Positions 1 to 12,000 of a stretch of 64,000 bases of DNA are shown here, in pieces (the stretch's first letter is position 1; every line of letters begins with the position of its first letter). The notes beneath the pieces are model-generated. The model was not told where the DNA came from. It saw nothing but the letters and a program-made list of their open reading frames with translations, and ran no database searches. The position numbers and the translations under genes are program-made. This DNA is from Lysobacterales bacterium (GTDB taxonomy: Bacteria > Pseudomonadota > Gammaproteobacteria > Xanthomonadales > SZUA-38), in NCBI GenBank assembly GCA_030065125.1, contig JASJDM010000002.1:186001-250000 (forward strand), read 5' to 3'.

Positions 1-333
1 TACTTCGACGAAGAGCGAACCATCATCATCACCACCCACCAGGTGGAAGAAATCGAGCACATCCTGACCGACCTTCTGTTTATCAAGGACGGAAAGATCA
101 TCCTGGACACCACCATGGAGGACGTTTCAGAACGATTCACCGAGGTCATGGTGGCGCCGGACCTGGCGGATGAAGCACGCCAGATGAAGCCGCTTCACGA
201 GCGCGAGATTTTCGGCAAGTTTGTCTTCCTGTTCGACGGCGCCGACCAGATGGAGCTGGCGGAGCTGGGTGAACTGCACAATCCCAGCGTGGCCGACCTG
301 TTTGTGGCGACCATGAAGGAGAACGGCGCATGA
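1..333 (+). CDS. ABC transporter ATP-binding protein, C-terminal part
   Basis: The reading frame is open from the first base, so only the C-terminal 110 codons or so of an ABC ATPase are present. The stretch TIIITTHQVEEIEH holds the last beta strand and the switch (H-loop) histidine of an ABC nucleotide-binding domain, followed by the usual LLFIKDGKI strand. Walker A, Walker B and the signature motif lie upstream of the window. The remaining roughly 70 residues are a C-terminal extension typical of ABC-2 exporter ATPases. The stop overlaps the start of the permease gene by four bases (ATGA), so the two are translationally coupled and should form one exporter. The substrate is unknown. Confidence 0.9.
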   Translation, partial: YFDEERTIIITTHQVEEIEHILTDLLFIKDGKIILDTTMEDVSERFTEVMVAPDLADEARQMKPLHEREIFGKFVFLFDGADQMELAELGELHNPSVADLFVATMKENGA

Positions 334-1292
334 AGAGTTTCAGCTTCCTGCTGCGCCGGGAGTTCTGGGAAAATCGCGGCGCTTTCTTCACCCTGCCCCT
401 GGGAATCGGCGGGTTTTTTGTCTTCATCGCCGTTGCGGCACTGACCGCGGCCGCCACCTTTATCGAAGAAATCGACGGCGAGCGGTTCATGCTCACCAAG
501 GCGGTGGCGGAAATCAAGAAAGTGGACCCGGCCACACTGGACGTGGTGTGGAACCTGAACCTGCTGGGCACCTCGGCGATATTCCACATGGTGCTGCTGT
601 TCGTGGTGTTTTTCTATCTGCTGGGCTCCCTGTACGACGACCGTCGGGACCGCAGTATCCTTTTCTGGAAGTCCCTGCCCATCTCTGACGCCAATACCGT
701 GTTGTCCAAGCTCGTGGCCGGCAGCCTGCTGGCGCCAGCGCTCTGGGTCGCGGCCATCGCGATTACCCAGACCACCCTGCTGCTGATCACCACCATCGTG
801 TTCTGGCTGAGCGACATCCCTGTCTATGACTACCTGTGGGGGCCGGCCGATCCCCTGGAAACCTGGCTGCTGCTGCTGGCGTCTTACGCGGTGCAGGCGT
901 TCTGGATGCTGCCGGTTTGGGGCTGGGCTCTGCTGGCCTCATCCTTTGCCCGCTCCAAGCCGTTCCTCTGGGCGGTGGCACCGCCGGTGCTGCTGGCCGT
1001 GGCATATACCTGGATCAACGCAACCCAGTACCTGCGGATCGACTTCAGCGTGTGGACCATGATCGGGAACCGCATCCTGGGCGGGGTGGTTCCCATCCAG
1101 TTCAATATCGAGGGTGACAATGTCCAGATAGGCTCCATGCGATTCACCGACGATGACGTGACCGAACTGCCGATCACCTGGGGCACACTGCTGGAAAGAT
1201 TCACCTGGCCGGATATGTGGTGGGGCATCCTGTTTGGCGTGGTGTTCATTGCCCTCGCCATCTACATCCGGCGCTATCGCGACGAGAGTTAG
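330..1292 (+). CDS. ABC-2 type transporter permease
   Basis: This 320-residue integral membrane protein starts with the ATG that overlaps the stop of the ATPase gene. Hydrophobic segments are visible near residues 20-45, 80-100, 130-160, 185-215, 225-245 and 290-315. The segment after the second one, YDDRRDRSILFWKSLPIS, is the amphipathic coupling region typical of ABC-2 permeases (family DUF/ABC2_membrane). It should be the inner-membrane half of the exporter whose ATPase precedes it. Nothing shows what is exported. A gene-poor stretch with hairpin repeats follows, so it is probably the last gene of its operon. Confidence 0.85.
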   Translation: MKSFSFLLRREFWENRGAFFTLPLGIGGFFVFIAVAALTAAATFIEEIDGERFMLTKAVAEIKKVDPATLDVVWNLNLLGTSAIFHMVLLFVVFFYLLGSLYDDRRDRSILFWKSLPISDANTVLSKLVAGSLLAPALWVAAIAITQTTLLLITTIVFWLSDIPVYDYLWGPADPLETWLLLLASYAVQAFWMLPVWGWALLASSFARSKPFLWAVAPPVLLAVAYTWINATQYLRIDFSVWTMIGNRILGGVVPIQFNIEGDNVQIGSMRFTDDDVTELPITWGTLLERFTWPDMWWGILFGVVFIALAIYIRRYRDES

Positions 1293-1376
1293 CGGACTGT
1301 ATCGACGCCATCGAAATGGTCGTTCCAGCCCATTGGCAGGCTGTTTAAAAATTCAGTTCTTCGACAGCCTGCGTCC

Positions 1377-1491
1377 AGTACGGGGATGAAGCGGCATTTT
1401 CGATGACTGTAAGTCATTGAAAATGTGAGCCAACTGAAATTCGCGTTTTCCAGTTGGCGTGGCTGCAAAAACTATGGATGGTTTTTTCAGC
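1377..1491 (+). repeat. Three-hairpin repeat, copy A
   Basis: Three consecutive inverted repeats are readable. Hairpin 1 (1395-1425) has a 14-bp stem, one G-T pair and a GTA loop. Hairpin 2 (1430-1457) has a stem starting CCAACTG and closing CAGTTGG. Hairpin 3 (1462-1491) has a GCTG/CAGC base and a TATGGATG loop. The unpaired words GGCATTTTC, GAAAATGTGAG and GGATGG recur in the copy at 4345-4475, but the stem sequences differ. No protein-coding pattern is seen between 1293 and 1531. Confidence 0.7.
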
Positions 1492-1531
1492 ATCCCACTT
1501 GCTGGCCGCCGCTTGACGGGCCACGCCCGTC

Positions 1532-2770
1532 ATGAACAATGGCGGCATGTCATTCGGGAAAGAATCCCTGTCTGTGCCCGCTTCCCAGTTGGCAGGCGCA
1601 GCGGGTTTACTGTTGCTGGTCTGGGTGCTGCTGCTGTACACGGCGGCCTATTTCCACGCGCCCGGCATCCCCCAGGCGAAGACTGCGCCCTTATCTCCTG
1701 CCACCAGTGACTGGCGGGCGGTCATGGGCGAGATTGCCGAACAGGATGGCGAATTGACCGTAGCCGGATTCAACGACAGCGGCGAGGCGTTTCTGATCTG
1801 GGAGCTTGACTCCATCGATGCAGGGGATTGGCCGGTACTGAACCTGTCAGTTGAAAACTTCCCGCTCAACTACGTACTCATGCTGGCCTGGAAAACCCGC
1901 ATCGACGGCGAAGACCACTTTTCCCGGCTGCAGGTACCCCGCGGAGGACGCCAGACCTACCTGTTGAGCCGCCTGGACGATTGGACCGGGCGGGTCGGAG
2001 AGGTCGCGCTGTACCTGCACCCGCAGCCCCAGACCAGTCCGCCGCTGGCACTGGATCACCCCATCACCATACGCAGTGTCAGCCTGGGCCCGGACAGCTG
2101 GCCAGCCCGTGGGCGGGCACTGCTGACCTCCTGGTTTGCTGCTGACCCCTGGGAAATGATGTCCCCCAGCAGCCTGGGCATCTACCCGGACATCGATGAA
2201 GGCATCCGGTTTACGCCCATGGTTTTTGCCCTGTTCCTGGCCACCCTGGTGGTGGCTGGCCAGACCCTGAACCTGGCCAGGGCGACCCAGTGGATTCGCC
2301 TGGGGGGCGTACTGCTGATTGTCACGGTACTGGCCATGCAGTTGCGCTGGATGGCCGGCCTGGCGGATCAGCGGGCCGCATCCAATGCGCTGTACGCAGG
2401 ACTGGATGACCCTCAAGCGGCACTGAAGCTGTACGACGCCGACCTGGTCGAGCTGACCCTCGCGGCGCGGGATGTGTTGCCGCCCCCGCCCCAGGCTCGG
2501 GTCTTCATTGGCGCTGACGCCCGCTTCTTCCGCCTGCGCGCCGGCTGGCACCTGCGGCCGCATAATGTCATGACCTTTCTACCGGGTGAGGACATCGGTG
2601 GCGTCGACCAGGTCAGACCCGGTGATTACCTGTTCCTGTACCGCCGCCAGGACCTGATGGAACAGGCCCGGGAAGGCCGGTTACGGGCCGGCCGGCTCCT
2701 GGCCAGCGTCGACCTGCTGCTGGACCGGGGCGATGGGGGTCTACTGCGGTTTGTGCGGCCGGGTGACTGA
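1532..2770 (+). CDS. Hypothetical membrane protein
   Basis: A 412-residue protein that I do not recognise. Residues 20-41 form a strong membrane segment. About 195 mostly soluble residues follow, rich in beta-type sequence and probably periplasmic. Two more membrane helices lie near 238-257 and 265-282, with a C-terminal soluble domain of about 130 residues containing VFIGADARFFRLR. No clear Shine-Dalgarno sequence precedes ATG 1532; ATG 1547 is an alternative start. The next gene begins two bases after the stop, so the pair is one transcription unit. Because that neighbour looks like a GT-C glycosyltransferase, a role in an envelope glycan or glycosylation process is possible but unproven. 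Confidence 0.65.
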   Translation: MNNGGMSFGKESLSVPASQLAGAAGLLLLVWVLLLYTAAYFHAPGIPQAKTAPLSPATSDWRAVMGEIAEQDGELTVAGFNDSGEAFLIWELDSIDAGDWPVLNLSVENFPLNYVLMLAWKTRIDGEDHFSRLQVPRGGRQTYLLSRLDDWTGRVGEVALYLHPQPQTSPPLALDHPITIRSVSLGPDSWPARGRALLTSWFAADPWEMMSPSSLGIYPDIDEGIRFTPMVFALFLATLVVAGQTLNLARATQWIRLGGVLLIVTVLAMQLRWMAGLADQRAASNALYAGLDDPQAALKLYDADLVELTLAARDVLPPPPQARVFIGADARFFRLRAGWHLRPHNVMTFLPGEDIGGVDQVRPGDYLFLYRRQDLMEQAREGRLRAGRLLASVDLLLDRGDGGLLRFVRPGD

Positions 2771-2772
2771 GC

Positions 2773-4188
2773 GTGTCCCTGGTCAACGCCATCGTCGCCA
2801 ACCTGATGCCGAGCCTGGCCGGTGCGCTGGTCATGATGTGTCTGCTGGGTCGTCCATTCAGCGTGAACCGCTGGGGATTCGCCCTGGGCTCGGGTTTCTT
2901 TCTCGGCGTCGGTCTCACCGCCCTGGCCAACTGGCTGAGCCAGTGGACGGCGTGGCCGGATTCGCCGTTGCCCGCGGCCCTGCTGCTGTTGTTGGTCACC
3001 TGGGCAGCAGGCTTCACACTGCTGAGGATCGCGCCGGATGCCGCTCCAGACGAGCAGCGGCCGGCGAACGCGGGCGTCACGGCAGGAATCCTGTGGTGGG
3101 TTCTGCTGGTTGCGATGCTGCTGAACGGATTCCTGTTGGCCGGCGAGGCCTTGACCCGTCCCATGTATCCGTGGGATGCCTGGTCAGCCTGGTCGGTCAA
3201 GGCCAAGGTCTGGATCGAGCTGGGCCAGAACGTGGACTTTGTTTCGTTCAACCAGTGGCTGGCCAGTTCAGACCCCACCCAGTTCACGAACGAGGCCTGG
3301 TCCTACCCGGAGGTAATTCCCCGCTATCAATTGTGGGTCATCCAGTGGGTGGGATCCTGGGATGATCAGCTGGCGCTGACGCCCTGGCTGTTTGCCGCGG
3401 CGGCCATGATGCTGGCGGTGTATCACCTGCTGAGGCTGCTGCAGGTGGACCCCCTGGGCGCCATGTGCGTGACGTTTCTCATCGCCGCAATCCCCATCCT
3501 CAACGTGCAGGTTGCACTGGCCGGACTGGTGGACCTGTGGATTGCTGCGCTGCTGCTGGTGTTCTGCGCCTGTGTTCTTCTGTGGCTGCAGCAGTCCCGA
3601 CAACGCTGGATCGTTGCGGCCCTCACCTTTCTCGCCATTGCCGCCGCCACCAAGCTGGAAGGGCTGGTGTGGGCAGTGATCTGCCTGCCGGTGATCCTGG
3701 TCGCCAGTCAACAGCGTACCGTTTTGCGGGTGCTTCTGGTGGCAACGCCGGTTGCAGTGATCGCCTGGTGGCTGGCCGGCGGGTTTTCTTTTCAGCTGGC
3801 CGGCATGGCGTTTGTCGTCACGCCCAGTGAAATCGCGATCCCCTACCTGGGTCGCTACGTTTTCACCTTCAGCAACCAGCTGGGTGCCTTTGTTCGGAGT
3901 TTCCTGTCGCTGCCCAACTGGCACCTCACCTGGTACCTGCTGATTCCGGCCATCGCGTGGGCAGTCTATCGTTCGCGCTTCAGTGCCATGGGTCGGGGGC
4001 TGGCCGGTTTCGCGGTTGTTTCCCTGGCCTTCCTGTTCTTCCTGTTCTTCATGACCCAGGCCGGCATCTGGGCCGAAAGCATGACCGCCTCCAACCGCCT
4101 GGCCCTGCAGTTTGTACCGGCCTGCATCATGTGGGCCGGATTGCTGATCCTCAGAGACCTGGACCAGTCGGCCCGGCCGCAGCCCTGA
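2773..4188 (+). CDS. Putative GT-C-type membrane glycosyltransferase
   Basis: A 471-residue polytopic protein with about eleven hydrophobic segments spread along its length. The first large extracytoplasmic loop contains TRPMYPWDAWSAWSVKAK; an acidic residue at this place after the opening helices is characteristic of GT-C enzymes (PMT/ArnT/RgtA-like), which transfer sugars from lipid-linked donors on the periplasmic side. The GTG start lies two bases after the stop of the upstream gene. Family membership is inferred from topology and this loop only; an O-antigen-ligase-like or other polytopic protein remains possible. The pair is bracketed by copies of the three-hairpin repeat. Confidence 0.6.
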   Translation: MSLVNAIVANLMPSLAGALVMMCLLGRPFSVNRWGFALGSGFFLGVGLTALANWLSQWTAWPDSPLPAALLLLLVTWAAGFTLLRIAPDAAPDEQRPANAGVTAGILWWVLLVAMLLNGFLLAGEALTRPMYPWDAWSAWSVKAKVWIELGQNVDFVSFNQWLASSDPTQFTNEAWSYPEVIPRYQLWVIQWVGSWDDQLALTPWLFAAAAMMLAVYHLLRLLQVDPLGAMCVTFLIAAIPILNVQVALAGLVDLWIAALLLVFCACVLLWLQQSRQRWIVAALTFLAIAAATKLEGLVWAVICLPVILVASQQRTVLRVLLVATPVAVIAWWLAGGFSFQLAGMAFVVTPSEIAIPYLGRYVFTFSNQLGAFVRSFLSLPNWHLTWYLLIPAIAWAVYRSRFSAMGRGLAGFAVVSLAFLFFLFFMTQAGIWAESMTASNRLALQFVPACIMWAGLLILRDLDQSARPQP

Positions 4189-4212
4189 TCAGCGCCGCGG
4201 CAACTCCAGCCC

Positions 4213-4297
4213 GGCACCGGGATGCGAGGGAGTTGGAAATCACATCTGCAAATCCCAGGTCCGAACAGGCCGGGGACGGCCGGTTTCGGAAAAGAAC
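4213..4297 (+). repeat. Three-hairpin repeat, internally deleted copy B'
   Basis: This segment matches the following copy (4345-4475) but lacks hairpin 1: GGATG is joined directly to GAGGGA. Hairpin 2 (about 4228-4256) is decayed, with a GGGAGTTG arm against CAAATCCC. Hairpin 3 (4259-4290) is intact: TCCGAAC and GGCCGG pair across a GGGACGG loop. It ends in TTCGGAAAAGAAC, as copy B ends in TTCGGACAAGAAC. Copies B' and B lie in tandem between the membrane protein gene and the methyltransferase gene. Confidence 0.65.
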
Positions 4298-4344
4298 AAT
4301 CCCCGTTTTCGGATAACAGCGGACGATCACTGGCCGGGAACGCA

Positions 4345-4472
4345 CCAGTCCGGCACAAGGATGTGCCGGCATTTTCGGCCGCCGCAGGCTGCCGAAAATG
4401 TGAGGGATTTGAAAATCGCATTTTCAAATCCCGGGTCCGAACCGGCCAGGGATGGCCGGTTTCGGACAAGAA

Positions 4473-4475
<3 letters not shown>
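4345..4475 (+). repeat. Three-hairpin repeat, copy B
   Basis: Hairpin 1 (4370-4400) opens with CATTTTCGGC and closes with GCCGAAAATG. Hairpin 2 (4404-4432) is a perfect 13-bp stem with a CGC loop. Hairpin 3 (4435-4467) has a 13-bp stem with one bulge and an AGGGAT loop. An additional stem, CCGGCACA against TGTGCCGG, lies just before at 4350-4369. Together with B' it fills the 284-base gap between the genes ending at 4188 and 4473. Confidence 0.72.
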
Positions 4476-6897
<2,422 letters not shown>

Positions 6898-6898
<1 letters not shown>

Positions 6899-8013
6899 TG
6901 CTGGGGATGGCGCCGGAACAATTCCTGCGGGAATACTGGCAGCGCCAACCCCTCCTGATCCGACAGGGCGCACCCCACGCCGCCAGCTGGCTGAGCCCCG
7001 GCGAGCTGATGCAGATCGCCCGGGAGTCGACCTGCGAATCGCGACTGGTCACGGGCCCGGAGAATGACGTCTACCAGGTACGCTACGGGCCGTTCCAGCG
7101 CGATGAGCTGCCGCCGGCCGCGGGAATGCCCTGGACGCTGCTGGTCCAGGACGTGGACAAGGCCAGCCGCAGCGTCGGCCAGGTGCTGGACCATTTTCGC
7201 TTCCTGCCGGCCTGGCGCATCGAGGACATCATGGTCAGCCTGGCCGGCGATGGCGGCAGCGTGGGTCCCCATTGGGACCATTACGACGTATTCCTGATCC
7301 AGGGCGCAGGCCGTCGCCGCTGGATGATCGATCAGTCCAGGCACCCCGCCCGCGACTATCGGCCGGACCAGGAACTGAAAATCTTACGTCGCTTCACGCC
7401 CGACCAGCAGTGGGACCTGGAGACGGGTGACGTACTCTACCTGCCACCGGGGGTGCCTCACCATGGCGTGGCCCTGGGCGAGTGCATGACATTTTCCGTA
7501 GGCATGCGGGCACCCAGCGCTGGGGAAATCCTGGCCGACTATTTTGAACAGGCGGCCGCGGCCCTGCCCGAGGAGCACCGACTGGCTGATCCTGGCAGAC
7601 CTGTCCCCACATCGGTGGGCGTCATCGATGGGCAGACGCTGCAGTCGCTGGCGCAGATCATCACCCGCCATGCCAGTCCCGACCATGCGTCCCTGGGCCG
7701 ATGGTTTGGCCGGTTCATTACCCGCGGGCTCACCCCCCAGTCAGAGGAAACGGCGGCCGGAAAGGTCGCGGATACCAGGAACACCACCCTGCATCGAAAC
7801 CCCTGGATTCGCTTTGCCTGGTTCCAGGACAAGACCGGATGCTGGCTGTATGCCAATGGCGAGGAGTTCCCAGCAAGCCCCGATGCTGCCAGAATGTTGG
7901 CTGATCATGCGAGCCTGGAGCTGGACCAGCTCGCGCAAATCGACGCCTCCGACCCGGAGTTGGTCCAGGACATGCTTGAACTCGGATACTGGTCCGCTGA
8001 CGCCTATCAATGA
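6898..8013 (+). CDS. roxA: Ribosomal protein L16 3-hydroxylase (cupin/JmjC-like)
   Basis: A 371-residue Fe(II)/2-oxoglutarate oxygenase of the YcfD/RoxA family, which hydroxylates an arginine of ribosomal protein L16. The E. coli protein has 373 residues. The N-terminus (FLREYWQRQPLLIRQ) is the family's entry motif. The iron site HxD is seen in GSVGPHWDHYDVFLIQ, followed by GAGRRRW, and the distal histidine lies in DVLYLPPGVPHHGVAL. The C-terminal winged-helix-like region is present. It overlaps purB and is followed without a gap by the GNAT gene, so the three genes form one operon. Specific activity on L16 is inferred from family. Confidence 0.9.
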
Positions 8014-8988
8014 ATGACTGCTGATCCCGACATTTCCTTCTACGTGGAGCCCGCCACCTGGGATTTCGACCGCCCGGAACTGGAGTCCATCCGCACCGAG
8101 GTGTTCATCCAGGAACAGGGTGTCAGCGCCGACGAGGAATGGGACGAAGACGACCCGCTGGCGGTGCATTTCCTGGCACGAACCAGCGACGGCGCCGGGA
8201 TAGGAACCGCCAGGCTGACCCGGGACGGGCGGGTGGGACGCCTGGCCGTGCTGCCGGGCTGGCGTGGCCGTGGTGTGGGCGACGCATTGCTGCGCACGGT
8301 GATTGAGACCGGCAAATCCCACCAGTTCGTAGAGCTGCGCCTGGCTGCCCAGACCCAGGCAGTGGAATTTTACAGCCGCCATGGATTTGCGCCTTATGGC
8401 AAAGTATTTGAGGAAGCCGGGATCTCCCACCGCTGGATGCGCATGCACCTTGGCCCCTCGGAGGAACGCGAAGACAGCCGCGTACGACGGGAGTCGGGAT
8501 CGCCACTGGAAAAGTCGTTCATAGACTTCGACGGCCTCAATGAACTCACCGCACGCATGCGCCAGGTGATTGATTACTGCAGCAACATGCTGGTGATCTA
8601 CAGCCGCGACCTGGACCGCCGCGTCCTGGACGCCTCACCGGTCTACGATGCGATCCGCGAGCTGGCGACAGCGGCGCCACGGCCGGACATCCGCATCCTG
8701 GTGCAGGATTCCACCGCCGCGGTTGAATCCGGCCACCGACTCATCAACCTGGCGCACCGCCTGCCCAGCGTCATCCATTTTCGCAAGCCGCCGAAGGTCC
8801 ATATGGACTACGTATCAGCCTTCGCCATCAGCGACGTCAGCCACGTCCTGTTCCGGCCCATGGGGGACCGCTTTGAGGGTTACCTGCAGGTTAATCACCG
8901 ACTGGAGGCCAAACGCCTGATGGAGTACTTCACCCGGGTGTGGGAAGAGTCGGAGCCCGACCCGAATCTGCGCCGCCTGGACCTGTAG
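8014..8988 (+). CDS. GNAT N-acetyltransferase with DUF7931-like C-terminal domain
   Basis: A 324-residue two-part protein. Residues 1-150 are a GNAT domain: FIQEQGVSADEEWDEDD is the start of an ElaA-like fold, and GRLAVLPGWRGRGVGDALL contains the acetyl-CoA pyrophosphate loop (RGRGVG). Residues 165-320 form a second domain with conserved-looking segments (FDGLNELTARMRQVIDYC, ILVQDSTAAVESGHRLI) that matches a domain I associate with DUF7931, of unknown function. The ATG directly follows the stop of roxA. The acceptor substrate is unknown. The gene is the last in the purB-roxA unit; about 145 bases follow before sucA. Confidence 0.8.
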   Translation: MTADPDISFYVEPATWDFDRPELESIRTEVFIQEQGVSADEEWDEDDPLAVHFLARTSDGAGIGTARLTRDGRVGRLAVLPGWRGRGVGDALLRTVIETGKSHQFVELRLAAQTQAVEFYSRHGFAPYGKVFEEAGISHRWMRMHLGPSEEREDSRVRRESGSPLEKSFIDFDGLNELTARMRQVIDYCSNMLVIYSRDLDRRVLDASPVYDAIRELATAAPRPDIRILVQDSTAAVESGHRLINLAHRLPSVIHFRKPPKVHMDYVSAFAISDVSHVLFRPMGDRFEGYLQVNHRLEAKRLMEYFTRVWEESEPDPNLRRLDL

Positions 8989-9052
8989 CAGGCTCACAGT
9001 CCGTCGAAAAACTGCGTTTCCATCAGCCATTAGCCATAAGTTGTAATCCCGC

Positions 9053-9080
9053 TTACCACCCCCATTGATTCGGGTATAAT
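9053..9080 (+). promoter_or_regulatory. Putative sigma70 promoter of the suc operon
   Basis: A perfect TATAAT (9075-9080) lies 54 bases before the sucA start. TTACCA (9053-9058), matching four of six -35 positions, is 16 bases upstream. It is the best promoter candidate in the 8989-9134 gap. Confidence 0.55.
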
Positions 9081-9134
9081 TCCGGGTCCGTTTTCGGGCC
9101 AGAAACCGGCACCACGTACAGCAGGACCAACATC

Positions 9135-11990
9135 GTGAGTAACTTCCTGGAGGAACTGAGGGCATCTTCCCATCTGTCGGGCGGCAACGCCGCCTACGTG
9201 GAAGGCCTGTATGAAGACTTCCTGGCCGACCCGGCCAGCGTTTCGGACCACTGGCGAGGCTGGTTCGAGGCCAACCTGGACCGGCGTGACGTCAGTCATC
9301 GCGACGTGATCGAGCGCTTCGAAGAAATGGGTCGAGGCAACGGTCACGCCCTGGCCGGACACCTCCACCGCATCGACTCCATTGAGGCTGAAAAACAGGC
9401 CCAGGTGCTGCGCCTGATCAACGCCTACCGGGTCCGGGGTCACCAGCGTGCGCACCTGGACCCACTGGGCCTCAGCCACCGGCCCAAGGTACCGGACCTG
9501 AATCTGGCCAACCACGGACTGACCGAGGCCGACCTGGACTCGGTGTTCAATACCGGCAGCGTAGTCGGCCCCCACGAGATGAAGCTGCGGGACCTGGTGT
9601 CCCTGCTCAAGACCGTGTACTGCTCCAGCATCGGCGCCGAGTACATGCACATCATGGACTCGGACCAACGCGCCTGGCTGCAGCAGCGGCTGGAGGGTCC
9701 GGCAGGAAAATTCGGCTTCACTCCCGCCCAGAAACGCAACACCCTGGATCACCTGATCGCTGCCGAAGGCCTGGAGAAATACCTGCACACCAAGTACGTG
9801 GGGCAGAAGCGATTCTCCCTGGAAGGTGGTGAAGTCCTGATCCCGCTGCTGCACGGTGTGATCCAGCGGGTGGGCGGCCAGGGCGTCAACGAGGTGGTCA
9901 TGGGCATGGCACACCGCGGCCGGCTCAACGTGCTGGTCAATATCCTGGGCAAATCCCCGCAAATGCTGTTTGACGAGTTCGAGGGCAAGAAGGAGGCAGA
10001 AAGCCCGTTCCACTCCGGTGACGTCAAGTATCACCTGGGATTCAGTTCAGAAATGGAGACCCCGGGAGGCCGGGTTCACGTCACCCTGGGCTTCAATCCC
10101 TCACACCTGGAGATTGTCGACCCGGTGGTAGTGGGTTCGTCACGGGCCCGCCAGACCCGGCGCGGCGACTTCGGCCACCACGAAGTGATGCCCATCCTGA
10201 TCCATGGCGATGCCGCTTTTGCCGGCCAGGGCGTGGTGATGGAGCTGTTCAACATGTCCCAGGCCCGCGGCTTCCAGGTGGGCGGCACCCTGCACATCAT
10301 TGTCAACAACCAGATCGGCTTTACCACCAGCCACCCGCTGGACACCCGCTCCACGCTGTACTGCACCGAGGTGGCCAAGATGGTTCAGGCCCCGATCCTG
10401 CACGTTAACGGTGACGACCCCGACGCTGTCATGGCCTGCATGGAGATCGCGTCGGATTTCCGCATGGAATTCCAGAAGGACGTGGTGATCGACCTGGTGT
10501 GTTACCGCCGCCACGGCCACAACGAAGCCGACGAGCCATCCGCTACCCAGCCGGTCATGTACCAGACCATCCGCAAGCTGCCGACAACGGTGTCCATTTA
10601 CACCGACCGTCTCAAGTCCGAGGGGGTCATCGATGACGAAGGCGTCAGGAACCTGATCCATATGTATCGGGATGCCCTGGACGAGGGCCACCCGGTGGCT
10701 GAGGTCATCGAGGGACCGTTCACCAATCCCTTTACCATTGACTGGACTCCCCATATCGCGGGCACCCTGGACGAGGAAGTCGACACCACCATTACGCCGC
10801 AGCGCGTCGCTGAGCTGGCCCAGAAGCTGCTGACCCTGCCGGAAGGCTTTGAGCTGCATTCCCGGGTGCAGAAGATCATCAACGACCGGGCGCGAATGGC
10901 CTCGGGCGACATGCGCATGGACTGGGGGTTTGCCGAGACCATGGCCTACGCCAGCCTGCTGGACGAAGGCTTCGGTCTGAGGCTGGTGGGCCAGGACAGC
11001 GGCCGGGGCACGTTCTTTCACCGTCACGCGGTGCTGCACAACCAGACTGACGCCTCCACTTTCACACCCCTGGAAACGCTGGCCCGCAGACCGGACCAGC
11101 CGGGCGAACCGAACCAGGTGGCCACCATCATCGACTCCCTGCTGTCCGAGGAGGCCGTGCTGGCGTTCGAGTATGGTTTTGCCAGTTCAGACCCCAAGAC
11201 CCTGATCGTCTGGGAAGCCCAGTTCGGCGACTTCGTCAACGGCGCCCAGGTGGTCATCGATCAGTTCATCAGCTCTGGCGAGGCCAAGTGGGAGCGGCTG
11301 TGTGGTCTCACCATGTTCCTGCCCCACGGCTACGAGGGCCAGGGACCCGAGCACTCCTCGGCCCGGCTGGAGCGTTTCCTCCAGCTGTGTGCCCACAACA
11401 ACATCCAGGTGTGTGTACCCACTACTCCGGCCCAGATGTTCCACATGCTGCGGCGGCAGATGCTGCGGGCCACCCGCAAGCCGCTGATTGTCATGACCCC
11501 CAAGAGCCTGCTCCGCAACAAGGATTCCACCTCCGCCCTGGACCGCCTGACCGACGGTCGCTTCCAGGTGGTGATTCCGGACCGCGTGGTCAAGGACAGG
11601 GAGGCAGTGGAGCGCGTGGTGATCTGCTACGGCAAGGTCTTCTACGACCTGTTCAATGAACGCAAGAATCGTGACGCCAACATTCCGATTCTCCGGGTCG
11701 AGCAGCTTTACCCGTTCCCGCGCAAGGTGCTGACGAAGTACCTGGACCAGTACCCCAACGTCCGGGAAATTGCGTGGTGCCAGGAAGAGCCCATGAACCA
11801 GGGTGCCTGGTACCAGATCAAGCACCACTTCCAGGCCATCCTGAAGTCGGAATGCCACCTGCTGTACACCGGGCGACCGGCGTCTCCGTCTCCCGCAGCG
11901 GGCCTGTACAAGTGGCACGTGGAAGAACAGAACAAGCTGGTGTCGGACGCGTTGACGCCCGGGGCCGGCATCGAATTAGCAGAGGAGTAA
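9135..11990 (+). CDS. sucA: 2-oxoglutarate dehydrogenase E1 component
   Basis: The thiamine-diphosphate-dependent E1 subunit decarboxylates 2-oxoglutarate and loads succinyl onto the E2 lipoyl group. The 951-residue product is close to E. coli SucA (933). The N-terminal E2-binding peptide ([28 protein letters not shown]) is present. [13 protein letters not shown], the ThDP-binding GDAAFAGQG...NNQIGFTT region and the transketolase-like [17 protein letters not shown] block are all clear. The start is GTG 9135. sucB starts 10 bases after the stop, preceded by AGAGGAG in the coding end, so the genes are co-transcribed. Confidence 0.98.
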   Translation: MSNFLEELRASSHLSGGNAAYVEGLYEDFLADPASVSDHWRGWFEANLDRRDVSHRDVIERFEEMGRGNGHALAGHLHRIDSIEAEKQAQVLRLINAYRVRGHQRAHLDPLGLSHRPKVPDLNLANHGLTEADLDSVFNTGSVVGPHEMKLRDLVSLLKTVYCSSIGAEYMHIMDSDQRAWLQQRLEGPAGKFGFTPAQKRNTLDHLIAAEGLEKYLHTKYVGQKRFSLEGGEVLIPLLHGVIQRVGGQGVNEVVMGMAHRGRLNVLVNILGKSPQMLFDEFEGKKEAESPFHSGDVKYHLGFSSEMETPGGRVHVTLGFNPSHLEIVDPVVVGSSRARQTRRGDFGHHEVMPILIHGDAAFAGQGVVMELFNMSQARGFQVGGTLHIIVNNQIGFTTSHPLDTRSTLYCTEVAKMVQAPILHVNGDDPDAVMACMEIASDFRMEFQKDVVIDLVCYRRHGHNEADEPSATQPVMYQTIRKLPTTVSIYTDRLKSEGVIDDEGVRNLIHMYRDALDEGHPVAEVIEGPFTNPFTIDWTPHIAGTLDEEVDTTITPQRVAELAQKLLTLPEGFELHSRVQKIINDRARMASGDMRMDWGFAETMAYASLLDEGFGLRLVGQDSGRGTFFHRHAVLHNQTDASTFTPLETLARRPDQPGEPNQVATIIDSLLSEEAVLAFEYGFASSDPKTLIVWEAQFGDFVNGAQVVIDQFISSGEAKWERLCGLTMFLPHGYEGQGPEHSSARLERFLQLCAHNNIQVCVPTTPAQMFHMLRRQMLRATRKPLIVMTPKSLLRNKDSTSALDRLTDGRFQVVIPDRVVKDREAVERVVICYGKVFYDLFNERKNRDANIPILRVEQLYPFPRKVLTKYLDQYPNVREIAWCQEEPMNQGAWYQIKHHFQAILKSECHLLYTGRPASPSPAAGLYKWHVEEQNKLVSDALTPGAGIELAEE

Positions 11991-12000
11991 TCCAAATCTC

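Noticed and set aside
1293..1531. Small protein gene starting at 1459
   Set aside because: The frame overlaps hairpin repeats and the start of the next gene, and its translation looks random.
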